A DNA stretch of 64,000 bases from Glebionis coronaria (Eukaryota; Streptophyta; Magnoliopsida; Asterales; Asteraceae), in NCBI GenBank assembly GCA_025667525.1, contig CM046875.1, positions 117,604,340 to 117,668,339 of the forward strand, given 5' to 3'. The notes under the pieces were generated by a model, which saw nothing but the letters and a program-made list of their open reading frames with translations, searched no databases and was not told the DNA's origin. The stretch's first letter is position 1; each line of letters starts with the position of its first letter. This document shows, piece after piece, positions 11,395 through 23,521 of this stretch. Position numbers and translations under genes: made by a program.

Positions 11395-14088
11395 TGAAAC
11401 TAGGATTTTTAGTCCTTTTAATTAAGTTCGTTTTTCCTCGATTCGACTCGAATTTGATTTCCGGTTTTACGTTTCAACTTAACTTGTTTTTGGTAAAATC
11501 TCTTTTTAGGTATTTTTAAACTAACTTAAAAAAAAAGCTATTTAAAATTAATCTTATCTAACAATTTATAAAAACAAATCTATTCAAATAAAAATAACCT
11601 CTACTTAACTTTAAAAATAATCTAATTAAATTTTACTCTAAACAAATCTATTTTTAAACTATTCTAATTATTTAAACCTATTAAACCTTTTTTTAAAAAA
11701 AATATTTTTAAATGAAAACTTAATAATGCGATTTTTTAAAACTAATAAACTTTAAACTAAAAATTAAAAACTATTTTTTTTTTCTCTTTTTTTTTATATT
11801 TTATAAAAACTGAATATAAAGAAACTATTAAATTACTTTTAATTAAAATTTAAATAAACTTAAACTAGTATTAACTAATTAAAATCTGCCAAAATTAATT
11901 AACCTATATTAAATTCCTAATGCAAACTAATAAACAAAAGGAAGCCTAGACGAGATGGTTGAGGCGCTGGACACTTAAGCGAGAGTTCACAGGTTCGAGT
12001 CCCGTGAGGGACAGTTTTTTTTTTTTTTTTTTAAACTTTGCTGAACTTTATTTGGACAGTAAACAAAACTGAACAATTGGTTCAGTTTCTTTAAGCAAAA
12101 AAAATCAGTAAAGTAAGCACAAAAATAAGCAGAGTATGCAGTTACCAAATAAGCTATAAAAACTGAATAATCTAAATACTAAATAAGCTAAAACAGGAAT
12201 TAAGCAGATAACATAATAAGCAGATAGTTACATAAACCAAATAGATAATAAGGCAAAATCAATCTAAAATAAACAAAACAAAGGCAGATTTAAATTAATT
12301 TATAACCAAACACAAATAAACAAGAGCAGATTCATATAAACTCAAACAAATTTACCAAATCCAAACAAATGAAAGCTAATATTAAACAGATCCTAACAAC
12401 TCGAAAGCTAACTCAAAACCTAAACAGATTCAAATAACATCAAAGCAAATAAGAAGAATTAAACATAAATTAAAGCTTAACAATAATTAAAATGAAGATT
12501 AGAACCCGGTGTCGAAACCGTTGAGCCGAAGTAACGCGCTGAGCGCACTTATGAACCGGATCGAATCAAAACAAACACTCAATCAAGCCTCGATCCGAAT
12601 CTTCACCCGAACCAAAAAAATCTTCTCGAACAGAATCTTGTAAATCTCCAGTAGGGACATTTTTATACTTTCCTTTATTCTCTTTTTTTTTTATATATAT
12701 TCTCTCTTTTTTTTTTTTTATGAATAATAATAAATTTCGAGAACAGTAATAATATAAAAAAAACTAGATTAAACTTTGAGAATTAAAAAAATAACTGGAA
12801 ATAAAAAAATGAGACAAGATTTAAATAACAGTAACTTTTTCATTAATAAAAGATCAATTACAAGTGCTGAATAATTAAAAAAAATATTACAATATTAAAA
12901 CCCTAATTAACTATTTTCTAAAAATTAAAAAAATAAAGAAAAGCATAAAAATTACATGTGAGAGAGGGGGTTTTTATAAGGATCCCCCGATCCTTCTAGA
13001 TTTCCTTGGTGAACACGGAGTAGGATCTTGACCTTTAATCTTCATTCTCTCTCTCTCTTGCTTGATCAAACGGTGGAGAAAACTCTTTCTTCACAAGGAT
13101 CGCCAGCGTGGAAGATTTGTGCTACTTCTATGCTGATGTGGCTCCCTTTAATTGGAGAATGATTGGTGGTGAGGTGTTCTCACCAATCAAAAGGGGGAAA
13201 AAGGCCACGTAGATTCTTCCTCCATCATCTTGCTTCCGGTTTTCTTGGCAATTAATTAAGGTGCGTGTGTTACACGCATTTATAAATCAAAAAGCCCCAA
13301 TATTGTAATTTTAGGGTTTGGGTGAGAATAAGGCATCTGGTTATTATTTCTTTTTGGTGTGGGAGAGAAAGGTGAGTGGGTAAATGAAAACTTCTTTGTT
13401 TGTATCGAAAAAAATGTGAAGGGTAAATAAAACGGGTTTTATTTATTTTGGGTTTTGGGGAAAGTGGAGTACACGTGTAGGGAAAACAGTGAGGGAAAGA
13501 GTGGGTGGGTAAAAAGATGTGTGAGGGATAAATAACCGGTTGGTTATATTGTGTAAAAAAAAGTAAACCCTAAGGCCCAACTTATTCATTCGTTTATTTG
13601 AAGCTATTGGGCTTTAAGCCCAATTTCTTTTTCATCCGAGCACTCTTGGGCCTAATGGTCTTTCCCAACAAGTATTTTAACCTTGAATCATAAATGGGCT
13701 TTTAAGCCCATTTCCCAAATGTGGGACCCATTAAGCCGTAAACTTGAGTCCGTAAATAGAATCGAGTTGACAAATGATAAAATCCGCTAAAGTCGAACTC
13801 ATTTTGGCTCTTTGATCTTTTTCTTCATTCTCGTGTCGGTTTTCATTGATTTCCGTGATCTTTGCACACTTTTGGACTTTTGATCTTGTCTTCGTCTCTT
13901 TCTTGGACTTTTCTTCATTATTTGACCGTGAAATCCCGTGTTTTCTCTTCTTTTGATCATTTGTACCTATTTAACACACAAAACACAAAACCACGCGTAA
14001 TTCCGACATTTATGATAATAAACACATGATTTGGTCTTGTTTTACCTTGATTTTAGTGGCAAAAGGATAAGTGTTTACACACTTATTA
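11395..14088 (-). repeat. 3' LTR of N2
   Basis: Near-identical to 20148-22807. It contains a 34-bp stretch around 13511-13546 that is absent from the other copy. On the - strand, TATAAAAA (about 12973-12980) is the likely TATA box. A tRNA-like unit lies inside it on the + strand at 11942-12032. Confidence 0.92.
11942..12032 (+). ncRNA. tRNA-like Pol III unit in the 3' LTR of N2, antisense to the LTR
   Basis: TGGTTGAGGCG at 11956-11966 fits the A-box consensus and GGTTCGAGTCC at 11992-12002 fits the B-box exactly. The 36-nt spacing is tRNA-like. A run of about 18 T (12015-12032) follows at once, a strong Pol III terminator. The acceptor ends do not pair well and the T-stem has one mismatch, so this is a tRNA-derived sequence and not a working tRNA gene. 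It may be a captured SINE head. It reads opposite to the LTR's own transcript. Confidence 0.6.
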
Positions 14089-14103
14089 AATCCCCTACAC
14101 TTG
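14089..14103 (-). promoter_or_regulatory. Polypurine tract of N2
   Basis: On the - strand this reads AAGTGTAGGGGATT directly before the LTR start TAATAAG, the same tract and position as in N1. Confidence 0.8.
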
Positions 14104-16104
14104 ACCATTGCAATGACCCCATGCAATGCATAGTTTTAAAGCAAAGAGTTACATTTTTCTCATAATCAATCCATCTTGGCCTTTATTAATTATTACTACT
14201 ACTATGGAAAGATAAAAACTTAAAAGGAAACAAAAGTTAAAATACTTTATGAACTTGAAAATTATTGATGGAAGAAACTCGTTAAGAAGTCTAAGACTTA
14301 GATTAGGGCTTTGGTGTCATGAATATTAATCATCCTCAAGTTTCACGTTCCCCATACCAAGCATAAAAACGAGATCATTGTTAATATAAATTAGCACAAC
14401 TAACACTTACTCATGCGGTTTAATTATTCACTTAGACCCCCTTATTCCTACGGTGTATCTCTTTTATTTTATTTTTGTCTTGAATGATCACGAGGATGCA
14501 TTTTTGACTTATTTCGATAATTTATTTAGGCCGAAAATAAAGTAGGACGATTTAATCAATATTTAGCTAAAGGACAAAATCTTTTAAAACGGCTTCTCGA
14601 AACCTCATAAAGTTCATATCTTGGCATAACTCGTTTCACGATTTGAGACCTTTCTCGGACCGATATTTGGCTTGTACTTCAAACTTCAAATCTTGAGAGA
14701 CGTTCTTGAAATTATGGTCTTCTCTTCATTTTGGTATACATCTTCATTAGGAGTGAGAGATGCTTTAAACGTTGACCACGACTTCTTCATTTATCCTCTT
14801 CTTTATTTAGGATTTTGATATTCAACGATCCGCCTCCTTTTCGGACTTGGATCTATTTATCCTCATACCTTGTTAGGGTCTTTTTGGATAGACTTCTCCA
14901 TGATCTTTAGGGGAGTAATTGCTTCTCGTCGTGTGTCTTGATCCTTCATATTGATTTGGATTAATGATCTTCACATCATCTTAGGATCTTTAGCAAAAAG
15001 TGAATCCTCATGCCTTGTGAGGGCCTTTTTGGACTCGGGTATCCTCATGCCTTGTTAGGGCCTTTTTGGATAAGCCAATCTTCGCGTCCCGTTTCAATAA
15101 GTTATGCCTTGGCTATGAACTCTAATTAATACCGAGCAACTTTTAAACGATCTTGTGCTAGAAGCTAAGTAACCTTTTAAATCGTACAACCTTATTTATT
15201 GCGAATATATTTATTAACAAGTGATGGGAGAAAAAGCTCATAACTAACTCACATAAGTTAATGAAAGAATACCGAACTTATAATTAACTCTATCATCTCT
15301 CGTTCTCCACAATTTAAAATCTCAAGGAATGAGACTCGTGGATGCTTAGCCTAATAAACCAATTAAGGTCCATATGGTTAAGGATACTAGCTAGAGTAAA
15401 CTTAGATAAGTAAACTCGGGTTGAGTCAAAATATTCACGACGGGCCTAATATATCAAAGACATCTAAACTTATTAAAACCATTTTATTTATTTATTTATG
15501 TTTTTAACTTTATTCTTGAAATGGAAATTATTACGATGCGATAATAAAAGGAATGAAATTAAATAAAAATACTACTAGGCCCAAAATAGATCAAAAATTT
15601 GAAAAACGTTGAAAAAATTTTTTAAAAATTTTCCGGTAAAAATGGGGTCAAATTCATGGAAAAGGCCACTAAAATTTCGATAGAAATCCCCCCTACACTT
15701 AATATAAACATTGTCCTCAATGTTTAAGCATGTGGGCGAATAAACTCCCCTACACTTAGGACATTGAGTACGTTGTTTAAAATTGAGCTAAGGAAAGGAC
15801 AACTAAAGTGATTACATTTATTCGTTTTATTTATATACAAGGTTGAATCACAATAGCAAAAACTTATCGAAGGAACCGGGTACACGGGTAACACGGGAAC
15901 ACGGGTCGCATCAAAAGAACCAAAAGTGGATCATCAAAGCACATGTCCCTGCACACAATCACAACACACAAACAACCTACTTGGCTCCCCCTACACTTAT
16001 TTGGTGAAAATGGGTGAAAAAGGGTAAAAATCTAACCTAGTTAAACGATGCTTGATTTTTTAACACGAGTCTCTAGCTCGACTCGAATTCCCGAATGTCA
16101 TCAT
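14104..16104 (-). other. N2 3' internal non-coding region
   Basis: No gene seen. It holds - strand PPT-like motifs near 15690-15712, 15742-15762 and 15984-16000, and the hairpin TAAACATTG/CAATGTTTA at 15715-15736. Three copies of the TCCAAAAAGGCC motif lie near 14860-14889, 15005-15034 and 15042-15071. The order mirrors N1. Confidence 0.75.
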
Positions 16105-19100
16105 TCAAATGGGAAAATCATGGAACAACCGAGATTTCCAAGGGAGGAAAATCTCTCCATGATAAAGGTGAAACAAAGTCATACAAGGCATACCCCATGA
16201 AAATCCACCCGGGTCAAACACATAATTTCCATCACAAAAGGAAATAAACCCCGAGGTGGTACGCAAGTCATAGAAAAGTGGGGTATCCTTAGGCAAAAGT
16301 CTCTTACTAGGAAGGGTAAGGTGGTATGGCAATGAAAGCACAAAAGTCTCTATTCCCGGATCAAACACCGATTCCTTGACGGGAAAATAGCAAGAGGTGT
16401 CGACATTTAAGCTCAAAATGTCGTCAAAATCCATAGTGGGAAAGTCATCCTCCTCCAAACTTGATGTGAAAACATAAGTATCGTCGGAGTCATAGGAAAA
16501 CTCTTCCTCATGAGGAAAATAGGTATTTAGAAAGATATCTAAATCCTCCTCAAATGGAATAACCTCTAAAGTAGGTATGATCTCTAAGAGTGGAGGATCC
16601 TCCTCAATAGTCATGACCTCTAAAATTAGAGTATAGAAGTCAAAAGGAGTCTCCATGGAAGAATCACTCATAGAGATATGAGGTGCATTAAGATCATGGG
16701 GTGGGTCATCAAAGTTAATGAGATCACTTAAGGAAGTGTCATCATCATAAGTATCAAAGATTGGAGTATCATAAATGGGTGGGTCAAAAGTGGGTGGGTC
16801 AAAAGACGAGTCGTCTAAGCCAAATATAGTGTGAGCACTTGAAGAAGTGTCATCACTATCGGTGTCATAAATGGGAGTATCAAAAAGTTGAGGCTCTAAG
16901 GGAAGGGATGAGTTTATCACAAAATCATTTTGAGTAGACTTTTCAATTCCAAAAGGATTTATAAAAATCTCGTCATCATTATAATTAAGAACATCAATCA
17001 TATTGACCGACTCTTTTCCATTTGATTTATTTGTGATTTTTCCCATTTTAAAAACTTGTTGTTCATCCCGAACCCTAAGAATTAACTCCCCTTCGGCTAC
17101 ATCAACTAAGGCTCTTCCGGACCTTAAGAATGGTCTACCAAGTATTAACGGAATACGAGGATCCATCTCATAGTCGACGACGACAAAGTCCACGGGAAAA
17201 GTGAATGTACCAACTCTAACAAAAACATCTTCGGCAATACCAACGGGGTATGCGAGAGTTCGATTAGCTAACTCTAAAGTCATACGAGTCGGTACAAGGT
17301 CGGGTAATGACAATTGTTTCCAAACCGAAAGTGGCATAAGATTGATGCTAGCGCCGAGATCCGCTAAAGCCATACAATCATCGATTTGAGGAAACGAGCA
17401 AGGTAACACGAATCGTCCGGGATCTCCTAGCTTTTCGGGAAGCTCTTTGAGAAGAATCGCGGAACAATTCTCATTTAAACGGGTGTTAACGAGCTCAACC
17501 ATTTTTTCCTTCTTATTGAGCAAATCTTTAAACTTTTTGACAAATTTTGGCATTTGAGCAAGTGCTTCAATAAGGCTTACGTTAACATTCACATTGGAAA
17601 TCATTTTTAAAAAGTTAGAGACATGAATGTCATCTTTGTTGAGCACTTTAGTCTTGCCTAACCTAGATGGGTAAGGAATATTAGGCTTAGGTTGAGAAGG
17701 AGAAGGACTCGCTTCTTGAACAACCGTAGGAATAGGCTCTTTCGGCAATGGAGGACTAGAACTAGGAGTGGTAGTGGGGGGAATCACCGGAGGGGGAGTA
17801 GGATTACTCATTATGACCTCCGGGCCTTGTCTCTCCTTTATGGGCGAAGAGATGGAAGGTCCCACTAAATTGGCTCCACTTCGAGTATTGATAGCACTCA
17901 CATTAGCACGAGGGTTAATCTCGGTATTGGATGGTAAGGCACCTTGGGGTCTAAGGGTTTGCAACATAGTCAAAAATCTCTTATCGTTGGACTCTTGCAT
18001 TTGTCTAGTAGATGCTTGCATAGCTTGCATGATTTGCTCATGTTCGGTCAATTTTTGTAGAACCAAGTCCATTTGAGGGTTTTGCATATTCATTTGATTG
18101 AACCCTTGATTATTAACCCCTTGGTTTTGAGATTGAAAACCGTTGTTATTATAAAAACCTTGATTATTTTGAAAACCTTGGTTTTGACTATTAAAATTCC
18201 CTTGATTAGCATTCCCTTGAAAATTACCCATTTGAGGACCTTGGTTCCTATTTTTGTATTGGGTATTTTGGGCGGGTGGGGGTGGTCTTTGAGGTGCTAC
18301 AAAACCCGGGGGAGCCAAATAATTAGTACTTTTGTAAGACAAATGGTTAACATCAACGTTAGGTTTAAATTGAACCCTCTCATTAGCATTAAAAGCACAA
18401 ACTTGTTGTTGTTGATTATAAACCTTGTCACAATTGAAATATGAATGTGGTCCACCACAAGTCTCACACGTTTCACTATTATCTTTCACGGCATGCACAT
18501 GTGTAGTGAGGGCATCGGTTCTTAGAGCAAGGGTTTTCACAATTGAAGTAAGCTCCTTAATTTGATCATTCACCTCATTATTACTTGTACTAGCACTTGC
18601 CATATTAGCCCTAACACTTTTGGTTTGCACTTTTGCCTTGTTCTCAATAATGGCCCAAGCCTCGTTCATGGTTTTCACAAGAATATTGCCCCCCGCGGCA
18701 CTATTAAGTGAGTCTTGGTCATTTAGAGTCAAACCATTGTAAAACGTATTTATTTGATGCACTTTAGTGAAACCGTGTTGTGGACATTTCCTTAAAAGCT
18801 CTTTAAATCGATCCCAAGACTCACTAAAAGTTTCCCCATATTTTTGCTCAAAATTGATTATTTCATTCCTTAAAGAAGTAGTCCGTGATGGTGGAAAAAA
18901 GTAGTTAATGAACTTGGTCTCTAAATCAATCCATGTAGTAATACTTTGGGGTGGTTCCTTATCAAGCCAAATCCGGGCTTGTCCCTCGAGGGAAAAAGGA
19001 AAAAGTTGTAGGCGAACGGCCTCTTGTGGCACCCCATTGTATTTGACGGTATTTGCTAATTGGATGAATCGTTTGATATGAGCGTGTGGGTCATCATTAG

Positions 19101-19387
19101 TACGACCTAAAAATGGTTGTAGCGGAAACCATTCGAATAAAATCCGGTTTAAGTTCAAAATGATTAGCTCCAATGGTCGGCACCACAATCGCATCATCGT
19201 TTCCTTCAACGTGAGATTGAAGAATCTCAATCATTGGTCGATTATCCGTTGCCATCGTTATGTCGAAAGCTCGATTCTCGGGATCGGCTTGAATGACGGT
19301 CTTTTTGTTTTTCTTCTTCTTCTTTTTGGAAGAATTAGAAGTATTTGGTACACCACTCGGTATGTATGTACGCGCGCGAGTGCGCAT
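16105..19387 (-). pseudogene. N2 Gag-protease polyprotein with acidic tail, one frameshift
   Basis: The likely start is ATG at 19387 (MRTRARTYIPSG). The first part reaches HFELKPDFIRMV and then a frameshift near 19100-19130 moves the gene to the frame that ends at 16105. The 1041-aa open part holds a retrotransposon Gag domain (HIKRFIQLANTVKYNG, LFPFSLEGQARIWL), a zinc knuckle CETCGGPHSYFNC, an Asn/Gln-rich stretch (QNQGFQNNQGFYNN) and a Pro-rich linker. An Athila-type aspartic protease follows, with active site LADLGASINLMP and the downstream LILGRPFL. The tail is Asp/Ser-rich with VFDPGI and VFDPGG motifs, as in N1. The ORF stops before any reverse transcriptase. Confidence 0.85.
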
Positions 19388-20130
19388 ACAATTAAAACTT
19401 TGGAATGAGGTAGGTGACCTCGGTCGACTTTGAGAGGAAAAGGATTTTCCCTCTCGAGGAGCAATAAGAAAAAGCTACAAAAATATATACTTAATTACTA
19501 CTTGAGTTGGCAAACCAATAATCGGTCGTCCCTCTCAATATACGCACAAGCAAGCGGGGAAACGAGGTGGCACAAAGCACTTAAAAACCTTTTTCCTTAG
19601 ACGGCCTTTTATAGCGCGTCGCCTTATACCCACCTTATAGTTTGTATATTTTGAGTTCAAACGTCTTACTAGTATTTATCTATTTTGCCTTTTTATTTCG
19701 TTATGGATTCGAATACAATAGTTAGGTGATGAAATCCCAACTAAGGCCTTATTTGATAAGTAGGTAATTTATTGTGCTACGTAATATAATATAATAAAAT
19801 GAAAAATCTTTTTGTATTTTTAGAAAAATATATATTCACAAGAAAAATCGAAAGAAATCGAATCGAAAAATTAACACTAATACGTAATATTTTTGGTGTA
19901 ATACGTTTAGGAAAACGTATTACGTTTTTGCTTTTTTAATTTTTTTGTTGCAATTCTTAGGAAAGAAATTGCTTTTGTGACTTTTTTTTTAAATTTTTTT
20001 TTTTGTATTTTTATGTTTTTGATTTTTTAGATTTTTGATTTTTTTGTGCAAGAAACGTAACGTTCAAAGAATGAACGGATCCCAAAATCCAAACGTCTTC
20101 ACGAAAAAATCGTCAATCGTACGAGCGAAG
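19388..20130 (-). other. N2 5' leader
   Basis: Untranslated leader between the primer-binding site and gag, T/A-rich near 19780-20050. No gene seen. Confidence 0.6.
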
Positions 20131-20144
20131 CGGCAGCGGCGCCA
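20131..20144 (-). promoter_or_regulatory. Primer-binding site of N2
   Basis: On the - strand TGGCGCCGCTGCCG begins three bases after the LTR end TTTCA. tRNA-Asp type, as in Athila elements. Confidence 0.82.
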
Positions 20145-20147
20145 ATT

Positions 20148-22807
20148 TGAAACTAGGATTTTTATTCCTTTTAATTAAGTTCGTTTTTTCCTCGATTCGA
20201 CTCGAATTTGATTTCCGGTTTTACGTTTCAACTTAACTTGTTTTTGGTAAAATCTCTTTTTAGGTATTTTTAAACTAACTTAAAAAAAAATAAAAGCTAT
20301 TTAAAATTAATCTTATCTAACAATTTATAAAAACAAATCTATTCAAATAAAAATAACCTCTACTTAACTTTAAAAATAATCTAATTAAATTTTACTCTAA
20401 ACAAATCTATTTTTAAACTATTCTAATTATTTAAACCTATTAAACCTTTTTTAAAAAAAAATATTTTTAAATGAAAACTTAATAATGCGATTTTTTAAAA
20501 CTAATAAACTTTAAACTAAAAATTAAAAACTATTTTTTTTCTCTTTTTTTTATATTTTATAAAAACTGAATATAAAGAAACTATTAAATTACTTTTAATT
20601 AAAATTTAAATAAACTTAAACTAGTATTAACTAATTAAAATCTGCCAAAATTAATTAACCTATATTAAATTCCTAATGCAAACTAATAAACAAAAGGAAG
20701 CCTAGACGAGATGGTTGAGGCGCTGGACACTTAAGCGAGAGTTCACAGGTTCGAGTCCCGTGAGGGACAGTTTTTTTTTTTTTTTTAAAAACTTTGCTGA
20801 ACTTTATTTGGACAGTAAACAAAACTGAACAATTGGTTCAGTTTCTTTAAGCAAAAAAAATCAGTAAAGTAAGCACAAAAATAAGCAGAGTATGCAGTTA
20901 CCAAATAAGCTATAAAAACTGAATAATCTAAATACTAAATAAGCTAAAACAGGAATTAAGCAGATAACATAATAAGCAGATAGTTACATAAACCAAATAG
21001 ATAATAAGGCAAAATCAATCTAAAATAAACAAAACAAAGGCAGATTTAAATTAATTTATAACCAAACACAAATAAACAAGAGCAGATTCATATAAACTCA
21101 AACAAATTTACCAAATCCAAACAAATGAAAGCTAATATTAAACAGATCCTAACAACTCGAAAGCTAACTCAAAACCTAAACAGATTCAAATAACATCAAA
21201 GCAAATAAGAAGAATTAAACATAAATTAAAGCTTAACAATAATTAAAATGAAGATTAGAACCCGGTGTCGAAACCGTTGAGCCGAAGTAACGCGCTGAGC
21301 GCACTTATGAACCGGATCGAATCAAAACAAACACTCAATCAAGCCTCGATCCGAATCTTCACCCGAACCAAAAAAATCTTCTCGAACAGAATCTTGTAAA
21401 TCTCCAGTAGGGAGATTTTTATACTTTCCTTTATTCTCTTTTTTTTTATATATATTCTCTCTTTTTTTTTTTTATGAATAATAATAAATTTCGAGAACAG
21501 TAATAATATAAAAAAAACTAGATTAAACTTTGAGAATTAAAAAAATAACTGGAAATAAAAAAATGAGACAAGATTTAAATAACAGTAACTTTTTCATTAA
21601 TAAAAGATCAATTACAAGTGCTGAATAATTAAAAAAAAGATTACAATATTAAAACCCTAATTAACTATTTTTTAAAAATTAAAAAAATAAAGAAAAGCAT
21701 AAAAATTACATGTGAGAGAGGGGGTTTTTATAAGGATCCCCCGATCCTTCTAGATTTCCTTGGTGAACACGGAGTAGGATCTTGACCTTTAATCTTCATT
21801 CTCTCTCTCTCTTGCTTGATCAAACGGTGGAGAAAACTCTTTCTTCACAAGGATCGCCAGCGTGGAAGATTTGTGCTACTTCTATGCTGATGTGGCTCCC
21901 TTTAATTGGAGAATGATTGGTGGTGAGGTGTTCTCACCAATCAAAAGGGGGAAAAGGCCACGTAGATTCTTCCTCCATCATCTTGCTTCCGGTTTTCTTG
22001 GCAATTAACTAAGGTGCGTGTGTTACACGCATTTATAAATCAAAAAGCCCCAATATTGTAATTTTAGGGTTTGGGTGAGAATAAGGCATCTGGTTATTAT
22101 TTCTTTTTGGTGTGGGAGAGAAAGGTGAGTGGGTAAATGAAAACTTCTTTGTTTGTATCGAAAAAAATGTGAAGGGTAAATAAAACGGGTTTTATTTATT
22201 TTGGGTTTTGGGGAAAGTGGAGTACACGTGTAGGGAAAACAGTGAGGGAAAGAGTGGGTGGGTTATATTGTGTAAAAAAAAGTAAACCCTAAGGCCCAAC
22301 TTATTCATTCGTTTATTTGAAGCTATTGGGCTTTAAGCCCAATTTCTTTTTCATCCGAGCACTCTTGGGCCTAATGGTCTTTCCCAACAAGTATTTTAAC
22401 CTTGAATCATAAATGGGCTTTTAAGCCCATTTCCCAAATGTGGGACCCATTAAGCCGTAAACTTGAGTCCGTAAATAGAATCGAGTTGACAAATGATAAA
22501 ATCCGCTAAAGTCGAACTCATTTTGGCTCTTTGATCTTTTTCTTCATTCTCGTGTCGGTTTTCATTGATTTCCGTGATCTTTGCACACTTTTGGACTTTT
22601 GATCTTGTCTTCGTCTCTTTCTTGGACTTTTCTTCATTATTTGACCGTGAAATCCCGTGTTTTCTCTTCTTTTGATCATTTGTACCTATTTAACACACAA
22701 AACACAAAACCACGCGTAATTCCGACATTTATGATAATAAACACATGATTTGGTCTTGTTTTACCTTGATTTTAGTGGCAAAAGGATAAGTGTTTACACA
22801 CTTATTA
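20148..22807 (-). repeat. 5' LTR of N2
   Basis: Direct repeat of 11395-14088. It lacks 34 bp near 22260, with microhomology (GGT) at the junction, which suggests a slippage deletion after insertion. The remaining difference by eye is small, so the insertion looks fairly recent. Confidence 0.92.
20698..20786 (+). ncRNA. tRNA-like Pol III unit in the 5' LTR of N2
   Basis: Second copy of the unit at 11942-12032, with identical A-box and B-box and a T run at 20771-20786. Because the boxes and terminator are the same in both LTRs, the unit was part of the LTR before N2 inserted. Confidence 0.6.
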
Positions 22808-23521
22808 AAATGCCATCGATCAAACGAGATATCATTCCATGATTGGTTCCCTCATGTACTTTACAGCAAGCAAGCCTGATATTTCACATGCTACGTGTTA
22901 TTGTGCACGTTATCAAACACGACCCACTGAAAATCACCTCAAGGAGGTTAAGCGGATCTTTCGGTACCTCAAGAATACCATTCATTTGGGACTCTGGTAT
23001 CCGAGGGAAACCGATTTCTTTCTAACGGCCTATTCAGATTCTGATCATGCAGGGTGTCTTGATACACGAAAAAGTACTTCTGGTGGTGCACAATTTCTAG
23101 GTCAAGCTAAGCTTGTGGGATGGTCTTCCAAGAAGCAGGATTGCACGTCACTGTCATCAGCCAAAGCGGAGTATGTGTCTTTATCTGCGTGTTGTGCTCA
23201 AGTTCTTTGTATGAGAACACAACTCACGGCTTCCGCTTTGATAAAGTACGTATGTACTGTGACTCAAAGTCAGCCATAGCCATCTCCTACAATCCGGTAC
23301 AGCATTCCCGCACGAAGCACATTGATGTCCGGTACCACTTCATAAAGGAACAAGTTAAAAGAGGTATCGTTGAACTATACTTTGTTGGAACGGATTATCA
23401 ATTAGTCGACTTGTTTACGAAAGCTCTGTCGAAAGATAGGTTTGAGTACCTCGTTAGGCAAATTGGTATGAGATGTTTGACTCCAGCAGACCTGGAGATT
23501 CTGGAAAAGGTGCCTGCTTGA
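22808..23521 (+). pseudogene. Copia A reverse transcriptase end and RNase H (frameshifted)
   Basis: Continues the gene cut at 11389. It starts RYHSMIGSLMYFTASKPDI and includes the copia RNase H motifs DSDHAGCLDTRKSTSG and SSKKQDCTSLSSAKAEY. A small deletion near 23220-23230 shifts the frame. The second part (MYCDSKSAIAIS, RTKHIDVRYHFI, DLFTKALSKDRF) is complete to the natural stop at 23519-23521. Confidence 0.9.

Larger units (their letters stand above)
11395..22807 (-). mobile_element. Non-autonomous Athila-like Ty3 retrotransposon N2 nested in copia A
   Basis: Two long LTRs in direct orientation (2694 and 2660 bp) with a perfect 5-bp duplication AAATG at 11390-11394 and 22808-22812. Read on the - strand, the LTR starts TAATAAGTGTG and ends TTTCA, followed by the primer site TGGCGCCGCTGCCG. 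The interior encodes Gag and aspartic protease (19387-16105) and nothing recognisable after it. Reverse transcriptase, RNase H and integrase are missing, and 14.1-16.1 kb has no long ORF. It is therefore a gag-protease element dependent on others in trans. Confidence 0.92.

Noticed and set aside
11942..12014. A functional tRNA gene
   Set aside because: The A- and B-boxes are good but the acceptor stem does not pair and the T-stem has a mismatch, so I call it only tRNA-like.
17201..18444. + strand ORFs of 62-123 codons at 17.2-18.4 kb
   Set aside because: Shadows of the N2 Gag-protease frame on the opposite strand.
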